Assembly: GCA_947247005.1 (NCBI GenBank)
Contig: OX365953.1
Span: 28,332,784 to 28,396,783, forward strand
Direction: 5' to 3'
Source: Spisula solida
Taxonomy: Eukaryota > Mollusca > Bivalvia > Venerida > Mactridae
DNA length: 64,000 nucleotides
Shown: positions 35,190 through 44,400 of the stretch, piece after piece
Position numbering within the stretch: position 1 is the first letter of the stretch
Layout: each line of letters starts with the position of its first letter
Position numbers and translations under genes: made by a program
Notes under the pieces: generated by a model
The model's input: the letters and a program-made list of their open reading frames with translations, nothing else
Told to the model about the DNA's origin: nothing
The model's database searches: none

Positions 35190-35760
35190 TCTACTGAATA
35201 AAAAATCCAAATGGAGATTACTTGAAATACTTCACTCTCATTAAAAACATACCGAAAGAATGGAAGACAATTGGAAAACGCAATTATAACATATAAAAAT
35301 CGTATATGAACCCTCATCCGGTAGGTGGGATCGGAACCCACGACCCCACATATAACCCACCAAATTACTTAATCGACAAACTAAATTGAAAAGACAAACT
35401 AAATAAGATTTCATATAAATCACTAATCAAAATTAAAATAACAACAAAACCAAAATACAAACGAAAATGGAATCTTATGTTCACAAAAGAAGACAAAGAA
35501 TGGGGTAAAATTTTCGAGCAAACATATATTATTACAATAGACACTAAACTTAGAGAATTTCGATACAAATATCTTACGAACATCATACCCGACAACTCTT
35601 TTTCACACAAGTGTCATATAACTCAGTCAAGCTTATGTGATTTTTGCAATAGACAACCAGACTCTATATACCATATGTTCTGGGGATGTCATACTGTCCA
35701 AAGTTGTTGGACGGAAGTTTGATCATATCTAGAACAAAATCTTTCAAAACAAATAAATAT
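35190..35760 (+). pseudogene. LINE reverse transcriptase 3' remnant, interrupted
   Basis: The plus strand encodes IPKEWKTIGKRN near 35255, a stop, then KWNLMFTKEDKEWGKIFEQ and a zinc-knuckle-like tail CDFCNRQPDSIYHMFWGC ending at a stop near 35720. This is the C-terminal zf-RVT-type region of a LINE different from the one at 24987-27041. The two parts are separated by a tRNA-like sequence at 35308-35375 and by stops, so the copy is dead. Confidence 0.75.
35308..35375 (-). mobile_element. tRNA-like insertion inside the LINE remnant
   Basis: The minus strand contains a strong B-box-like GGGTTCCGATCCC with flanking complementary GGTGGG/CCCACC words, and a poor A box. It interrupts the LINE frame. 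Confidence 0.5.
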
Positions 35761-36998
35761 CACATTTCAAAATATTTCTTTTTGCAGCATTATTTAGAAT
35801 GTTATGCAGACTGGCGCTGAGACATGAAATAGACACAACAGTTTTCAAGTTCATTTTTTGCGGATGCGGACCACAGACGCAAGACATGGACTATTGGTCT
35901 ATAATTATTGTCTAGACTTACAATAACAAATAATGAAACCAGAACACTTTTGCAGGTAAGTGTTGACCCCCTGGTGCATGTTTCATGGCTGACTATATTT
36001 ATTGTAATTTCTAACCTTGTGAAATAGTTTGTATTGTCCTGTGTGAATTCTATTTCATAGAAATTTGATATCACCATCAATTATGATTGTCCAAGTTTCA
36101 AGAAACAATTAAGCCAAAAATGAAAACGTTTCGTGCATGGTGAAAATGTGAGCACGAGATATTTCGCAATAGGCGATCATCTTTTTGTTTGCGAAGGGGT
36201 CAAACATTCATGGACTAAGGCCGGGAACATTAATAATCAAACTGGACAAGTCCCATAGGAAAGTTATACATGTACAATTCGGTGATAGCTGATTATTGTT
36301 GAAGACACGTACAGTCACATGGATCATCGATTATGTTTAAGGTGGTAGGGTACTTTTATTTTTTTACTTATCCTTATTAAAAATGGTATACGTACCGTTG
36401 GAAACTAGAAGCTATTTGCAATTCAATGGTACATCTAATATGGCGTTGGGACTTGAATGACGTTGCCATGACGTCGCGATGGTAATCACTAAACGCGTTT
36501 TACGTCATGTTAACGGCGCCCAAAATTATTGTAATTGACATTACGGGCTTGTTTTAAAAGCCAATATCAAATTTTTGCAGTTTTTTAAATGGGTCAATTT
36601 GTAAAATATACAATGTCATCATTTTTATCACAAACAGCAACAATATTATTTGCTGATATATCTGAATGAGCGTAATTAAGATCGTTTCTAACCCTTAACA
36701 TACACATGTTAATGTTATAAACAGACTATTTTATTCAAATGTGGAAATATTTTATGCTGATATCAAGTTTACAAGTTTAAAAAGAATATTACTAAGTCTT
36801 ATACTGTGAAGTATTCAAAAATGGCTTTTCGTGTTTTAGGGACAAAATACACGGAACAGTAAGGACAAAAAGGGTACACGAGATGCTGTAAAAGGCTGAC
36901 TATGTAATGTATGTCTGCTTTTTGTGCCGAATTACTAGATTTTAATGCCATTATCTATTTTTGAGTGCAGAACTTGTGTATTAAAGAGCTAAAGTCAA
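35761..36998. other. No gene seen
   Basis: AT-rich sequence. The 92-codon minus frame at 35802-36080 has no recognisable motif. Confidence 0.45.
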
Positions 36999-37253
36999 AT
37001 GAAAGTTAAAAAGACAAACAATCTGCTCAAAACGAAGTTGGAGGAATATTTACGTCCAGATATACGGCTGTTTCGTATACGACTACAAGATCAGTTGTAC
37101 TTACTATGGTTAACTAGCCAGACAAATATACTTAAGATGTGGTCGCTTCGGTATAATTACGATCTCTGGACAGCCCAGAATTTTCCGGAACGTAATCAGA
37201 GACAATGCACAACATGTCAGAAAGTCACCCAGGTTTTTGAAAGATTGTGTTGA
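36999..37253 (+). CDS. Possible small gene or exon, function unknown
   Basis: ATG at 36999, soon after an in-frame stop, opens an 84-codon frame rich in Lys, Arg and Leu with hydrophobic and aromatic patches (LQDQLYLLWLTSQ). It ends in a lone CTTC pair near RNQRQCTTCQKV, reminiscent of half a zinc knuckle. A weak donor CACCCAG|GTTTTT lies near 37230. I do not recognise a family. The composition is somewhat more protein-like than neighbouring frames, but it may be a transposon remnant or chance. Confidence 0.25.
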   Translation: MKVKKTNNLLKTKLEEYLRPDIRLFRIRLQDQLYLLWLTSQTNILKMWSLRYNYDLWTAQNFPERNQRQCTTCQKVTQVFERLC

Positions 37254-38330
37254 AAATACTGAAAACTGGGTCGTATTTAATCCCTATATACATCGTTGTG
37301 GACCAATTGTGGTAAACCAATGATATATTGGACAAAATATTTACATATAAACATACATGCCATGTTTCGCAGACCCCTTTGCGTGAGATTGGTGATGGAA
37401 ATGCAGGAGATTTCATTAAAATGCAGGAGATTTTCCTAGCTGAAAGTTTAGACTTAAAGTATTGAAGTTTATATGCTGTTTTCACTTATCTTACTTTTAT
37501 GACAATACCATGCATGCTTCATGTAGCAATTTAAACTAATATTTGTCATCATTTTCATAGTGTAAACAAAAAAGTCAGGTTCCAATTTGTCCATGAAATG
37601 CGTGAGATTTGATAAATTGGCCTCCGATCATGCAGGAGTAGAGTCTCAAATGCAGGAGACTCACGCATGATGCAGGAGATCTGGCATGTATGTATAAATA
37701 GTTATATTTCATTAGTTGGTTTTCTCTAAGTTGTTGTTAAAGTTATTTAAAACATGTTTTGAAACTTTAGGCCAGGTATATATGTCAAAATTGTATGCGC
37801 ATTAGGCCCTAAATTGGAAATAAAACAGTATCCGTTTATCTTATCAGCAACAACCAAAGAGACTATTAGTTGTCTAGTTGTTCATTAATTGCTGTAAACT
37901 TGTACCCTGTCCGAACTTACAAAATCTTAAAATATTGCAATAATTGATCGGCCCCCGAAACACCATAAACAAGTCCTTAGATTCCAAGGCTTATATTCAC
38001 AAAGCATATTTAGGGAAACTGAAATAGTTTGACTTGGGTAAAGAAAATTGAGCTGCACGTCTTTCCCAAGAAACGAAGAATAAACCATGTTTTCTTTGTA
38101 ATTATTGTAGCTCTATATAGATAATGCTTTTAAACAATGTAGACAAATTATAATCTTGATTTTCCTTTTTCAGCAGATACCCTTAAGGATTTTTTTAGAT
38201 TTGAAATTAAAATAAGAAGAAAATACATTTTATATATTAAAAACAATGAAAAAGTGGTACAAAATTGAAGAACAACGGTCGTATATAACAAGTAAGGGAG
38301 ACAATCGTTGAATGTCCGGAAAGAGGTTGG
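37254..38330. other. Upstream flank of the derlin gene
   Basis: Non-coding sequence. Short direct repeats of ATGCAGGAGA and variants (37400-37680, about six occurrences) are the only structure I note. Confidence 0.4.
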
Positions 38331-38370
38331 TTATTAGCCCTAACCATGTTATGATTTCGTGGCTTTATAA

Positions 38371-38379
38371 ACTTCCGGT
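38371..38379 (-). promoter_or_regulatory. ETS/GABP-type site in the derlin proximal promoter
   Basis: ACTTCCGGT is the exact complement of the ETS-family consensus ACCGGAAGT and lies 49 bp before the derlin ATG, where such sites are common in housekeeping promoters. A second GTCCGGAAAG lies at about 38315. I see no canonical ER-stress element CCAAT-N9-CCACG nearby. Confidence 0.45.
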
Positions 38380-38427
38380 TATGTTAGAAATCCGTGTTTA
38401 CAAAAACACACATCGAAGTTTGACATC

Positions 38428-41400
38428 ATGGCTCAAACGTTTCAACAAGAATACATGCAGATGCCTCCTATGACGAGGACATACACAACTGCATGTGTTT
38501 TAACTACACTCGCTGTGGTATGTATAACTATGTCAAAGATTTAGGTCTGGTAACTGAGTGAAATAGTTCTTGACACATAACTAACAGTAACACTGGCTAA
38601 ATGCTCTTCATTTTAATTATACTGACGTGTCGTCAAATACCTTTGACTATTGTTGGTACTCTACTACTAATGTACTTGTCCAGTAAGAATTACTAGCCTC
38701 ACGACAGCCTGGGTCTAGTGTGGTAAGTACTACTAACCTCTCGACAATCTGAGTCTAGTCGGGTAAGTACTACAACTGTACTAGCCTCACGACGGCCTTG
38801 ATCCAGTCCGTTAAGTACTACTAGCCGAACAACAGCCTGAGTCTAGTCTGTAAGTACTACTAGCCTCTCGCCGGCCTTGATCCAGTCCGATAAGTACTAC
38901 TAGCCTCTCGCCGGCCTTGATCCAGTCCGATAAGTACTACTAGCCTCTCGCCGGCCTTGATCCAGTCCGATAAGTACTACTAGCCTCTCGCCGGCCTTGA
39001 TCCAGTCCGATAAGTACTACTAGCCTCTCGCCGGCCTTGATCCAGTCCGATAAGTACTACTAGCCTCTCGCCGGCCTTGATCCAGTCCGATAAGTACTAC
39101 TAGCCTCTCGCCGGCCTTGATCCAGTCCGATAAGTACTACTAGCCTCTCGCCGGCCTTGATCCAGTCTGGTAAGTACTACTAGCCTCTCGCCGGCCTTGA
39201 TCCAGTCCGATAAGTACTACTAGCCTCTCGATAACCTTGATCCAGTCTGGTAAGTACTACTAGCATAACGACAGTCTGAGTCTAGTCCTGTAAGTACTAA
39301 TAGCATAAGGACAGCCTGAGTCTAGTCCAGTATGTATAACTAGCCTAAAGACAGCCTGAGTCTAGCCCGGTAAGTACAGTGATTTTTCTCGAACGAAATT
39401 TACAGCCTGAGTCTAGTCCGGTAAGTACAGTGATTTTTCTCGAACGAAATTTAACAGCCTGTGCCTTTAAAATTGGGAAATTTTAGCGCAACAATTTGCA
39501 AAATTGGGAATTATTAAAAAAGATTGTTTGGGTTATAAATTGTTCATATTTTGCTAATTCTACTGATAATACTCTACAGTAGTCATATGTGGCAGCGACT
39601 TTTGCAAGTATGAAAATCTATTGTTTTGACTTTAAAACAGCTATACTGTAGTTGCTTTGAAACCAGCAAGCACAAAAGTGGAAAATATGCATTCTTTTTG
39701 GGAAAAATGGAGGGTATTTTGCTAGGGAAAGGTGTCTCTATTTGGCCCTACAAATTGCCCGAAAAAAATCACTGAAGTACTACTAGCCTAAAGACAGCCT
39801 GAGTCTAGACCGGTAAGTATTACTAGCCTAACGACATCCTGAGTCTAGTCCGGTAAGTATTACTTGCCTTACTACAGCTTGAGTCTAGTCCAGTAAGTAC
39901 TACTAGCCTAACGACAGTCTTACGACAGCCCGATAAGTACTACTAGCCTAACGACAGCCTTGATCCTGTCCGGTAAGTACTACTAGCCTCTCGATAACCT
40001 TGATCCAGTCCGGTAAGTACTACTAGCCTAACGACATCCTGAGTCTAGTCCGGTAAGTACTACTGGCCTAACGACAGCCTGAGTCTAGTCCAGTAAGTAC
40101 TACTAGCCTAACGACAGCCTGAGTCTAGTCCGGTAAGTACTACTAGCCTAACGACAGCCTGAGTCTAGTCAGGTAAGTACTACTAGCCTAACAACAGCCT
40201 GAGTCTAGTCCGGTAAGTACTAGCCTAACGACAGCCTGAGTCTAGTCCGGTAAGTACTACTAGCCTAAGACAGCCTGAGTCTAGTCTGGTAAGTACTACT
40301 AGCCTAACGACAGCCTGAGTCTAGTCCAGTAAGTACTACTAGCCTAACGACAGCCTGAGTCTAGTCTGGTAAATATAACTAGCCTAACGACAGCCTGAGT
40401 CTAGTCCGGTAAATATTACTATCCTTACGACAGCCTGAGTCTTAGTATTACTACTTGATGGCCTAGGTCTTGGTACTGCAGAACTGTTATTAATACAGTC
40501 ATTATAGTGAGGTAATCATCTTAACTGAGCACTGCGAAATAATTGGTTTGATAATAATTTTAGATTATTACACCTACTAGTATTATGCAAATATTCAAAT
40601 GCTTTTCCTATGCTCACATTTGACACTTGGCCATTAAAGCAATTGGTAAACACATTTTTTCAGCTTCAGTCATATACACAGACGGTAGGCAGGTCTCATT
40701 TACCTATTGCAGGAGTTCTACAATTTCAGAATAATCTAGATTTGCTGTATTGGAAAGAATTAACTTTTCTGCAGAAAAAAAAGTTACTTCAGTCCTATCG
40801 AAAATACAAAGTTTTGGCTGAGTTATGGTCATTTAACATTTAATATTCTGATTTGAACAAGAGAACAATGTCTGAAGCTGAGTTCAGGCATATTATAGGG
40901 ATACATGTGTGCTAATGGCCCCCAGGACAGAATCATTGTGTGTCTTAATTTCAGGATTGGGCATTAGATGTCTCCGTAGGACCCCCTGCTGTTGTGGACA
41001 AATCATGAACACTGATTGGTTTGAATTGATTCATGTGGTTCATATGAATAGGATGGGTTGAATACTCTTGCTACATGATTCTGCATTTTATGATCACTGA
41101 TCACATGAGACCGGGTCACTTCACCCAAAGCAATATAGTATAATGTGTTTTTCTATCATTTCTATTTCAGCAATTAGATGTGGTGACTCCATTTCAAATA
41201 TACTTCAATCCAGATCTTATATTTAGACATTATCAGGTAATTTTTTTTTAAATATTATTAAATGACATTTTTTCATGGCTTCCATGGCAAAACCTCCATA
41301 TGATGATAAGTAGTCCATTATATAGATGTAAATTTCCCATAATACTTGACAATGTAAATACTCGACATTGTAAATACTCAGCATTGTAAATACTCAATAC

Positions 41401-44400
41401 TGTTAATACCAATCTGACTAAAGTACTTGATCTTCCTTACCGGTAGATCTGATGACGACACTTTAGGAGTTTGTATTTTTAGAAATTGGAATTTCCACTA
41501 CCGCTATTTATATCTACAAAAATGTATTTATAATTCAGCCAATCATATTGCTCGTTACATTGGTACTTCGGTCGTATTAAAAAACGGTAAATTACAAATA
41601 AAACAGTTGTCCACAACTATTGTCTGCTTTTTTGGAGTAATCCTTATTAATTTGGTCATTGTAGAATTTGTAGTACAGATAATTTGATATAAATGCACTG
41701 TTGATTATCAATTGTGAAAGCTCGGCCATGTCCGTTTATTTCCAGTAAATATTGCAATCCATAAAGACCTAGGCAATCAGAACGAAATCGGCCTGTAAGA
41801 TGCATGTGTTCGTGATAACTACGGCATTTAAAAATAGAATCAAATCGCTTTCAGAATTGTGAAAGCAAGGCGCCGATTGGCTAATGGGAAAGGTCACCTG
41901 AGGTGACCTTCAATTGCTCATGCGTAGCAGGTTTGAGGATTAGATTTTAATCAGATTGCTGTTAATACTTGATACTGTTAATACTCGACATATTTAATAC
42001 TCGACACTGTAAATACTCGACATATTTAATACTCGACACTGTAAATACTCGACATTGTTAATACTCGACACTGTAAATGCTCAACACTTTAAATACTCGA
42101 CACTGTAAATACTCGACATATTTAATACTCGACACTGTAAATACTCGACACTTTAAATACTCGACATTGTTAATACTCGACACTGTAAATACTCGACACT
42201 TTAAATACTCGACACTTTAAATACTCGACACTGTAAATACACTGTAAATACACTGTAAATACTAGACACTGTAAATACTCGACACTGTATATACTCGACA
42301 CTGTAAATACTCGACACTGTAAATACTTGACACTGTAAATACTCGACACTGTAAATACTCGACACTGTAAATACTTGACACTGTAAATACTCGCCACTGT
42401 AAATACTCGACATTGTTTATTTCAGGTATGGAGACTAGTGACCAACTTTCTGTATTTTGGACCGGTTGGCTTCAACTTTTTATTCAACTTAATATTTACA
42501 TATCGTTACTGTCGAATGTTGGAAGAAGGATCATTTCGAGGAAAAACTGCTGATTTCTTTTTCATGTTCATATTTGGTGGCACTCTAATGATTGTATCCT
42601 TTATGAAGTATTAGCTCTGCTGTATGATCATACCTGCCACATATACGAGGGATTTCCGGAAAGTTTTGAGACTGCATTCATATAAACCAAACCACTGGGA
42701 GGATATATTTGAAATTTTACGAGCTGATAGATCAATCTATTATGGACTATGCCTGAAAGTTTCATTAAGATACCACGAAGACAACACATACTACAGTACA
42801 AACAATATAATAAGTACATGTAACATCTTACGGAGCACTTCGTAGACGTGCGACGTCGTTAACGCATTTTAGAGGTTGTCACACATGTAGCATTTTCCTC
42901 CGTAGAGAGGAGCCTGGGAACCAATCAGGCTCTAACCTTTGATAAATTATGACCATATTCCATATGATAGTATGCACAGCTGTCTGTTTTCACATACTTG
43001 GGTTTCAAACCCTTATTTTCAATCACCAATCTTGATACATGTCCTGCTCAGATAGCAATTTACATTCCCTCATTATTAATGTTGTTCAGCTCGGCTTTCA
43101 GTCGTACAAAACTTCAAGCTCGTGACTTAAAGTTTGAAGCTTGCAGACTAACACTGCATTTAAACTTGTCAACTTTTATTTATTCCATGCCAGAAGGATA
43201 AAAGTATGGTTTATATGTCTGTAGGAGTCATATTGGGGCACACAACGCTGCTCCGTACGTGACATCAACGTCAGGTTTTTTCGGACACCATGTCCTCTTC
43301 CGATGACCATAACACACTTGTTTACCACAATACAACATCAAAATTTTAAGCAGAGATGCAGGTTATGTTCTATTGGAGGCTCGTGGTACAATACGATACC
43401 AATTATTAAAATGGCAAGTTACTTATAAATTAGGGAACACCTTAATTCTGACGTGCTCCGTAAAGCGCTATACAGGTTGTCAAGGCAACGATTCTCTGGC
43501 AACGTATCAACTAAAATCATTTTATTTTTACACAGAATACTCATGAATAGTTAATCAATGCAGCTGTATACTATTCAATGGTTTGTTTCCGATAATTTTT
43601 GAGGAATAGACACAGTCTCAAAACTTTCTGGACAACACTCATATTATAGTTGCCTAGGGTTCAAATACGAATGGAGTCACTCATATGCCTGCCATATTTC
43701 AGTAGATAGCTGACTAGCAAAGAATGGCTATGCTGGCTAATAAAGGCTATGCTTGGCAATAAAGGCTTTGCTTGGCAATAAAGGCTATGCTCAGCAATAA
43801 TGTCTATGCTTTGCAATAAACGCTATGCTTGGCAATAAGGGCCATGTTCGGCATACTATGGTTCCTTTTCTTGGTACTAAGCGTTTGTAGACATGTAACG
43901 TATATCAAAACTTCTAAATTGTTTATCAAGCTAAATATTTCAAAAGCAAATCATCTTTGTTAATGTATGGAGCAAACAAAGTTTGATGGAGTATGTAGGA
44001 GTCAACTTATAACTAGAAACAGGACGAGTACTGGGTTAATCAGATACAAATCAATTTCAATATTGTATATATTGAAGGGTTAAGTAAACACAAATGAGTT
44101 CATCTGCTGAATTAACCTTGGTTATGATCGCAAGGCAAGGAAACACCATTTTCAATATTGTAACCGGTTTCGATTCCATTTCGTATATTTAACAATAAAC
44201 CGGTTTTAGAAGTTTGAAATTGTCCTGGTCCTTCTAATAACCAGTCAGTCTAATAAAGACATTTCAACCAACTTTCTTACACTAGATCTCTGAGTTGTGT
44301 CCCTTGGATTGTCTGAAAAGCAATATTGCCAGGGTAATAATCAGCTTCATTGGTAAACAAAAACAGTGTATCTACTTAAAATGCTATTAAGTACGAAGAA

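Noticed and set aside
38330..38427. ER-stress response element in the derlin promoter
   Set aside because: CGTGG occurs near 38357 but no CCAAT/ATTGG stands at the required nine-base spacing.
40610..40843. Alternative derlin exon in intron 1
   Set aside because: A passable acceptor precedes part of it (TTTTTTCAG near 40660), but the residues match nothing in the derlin family, which is already complete without it.
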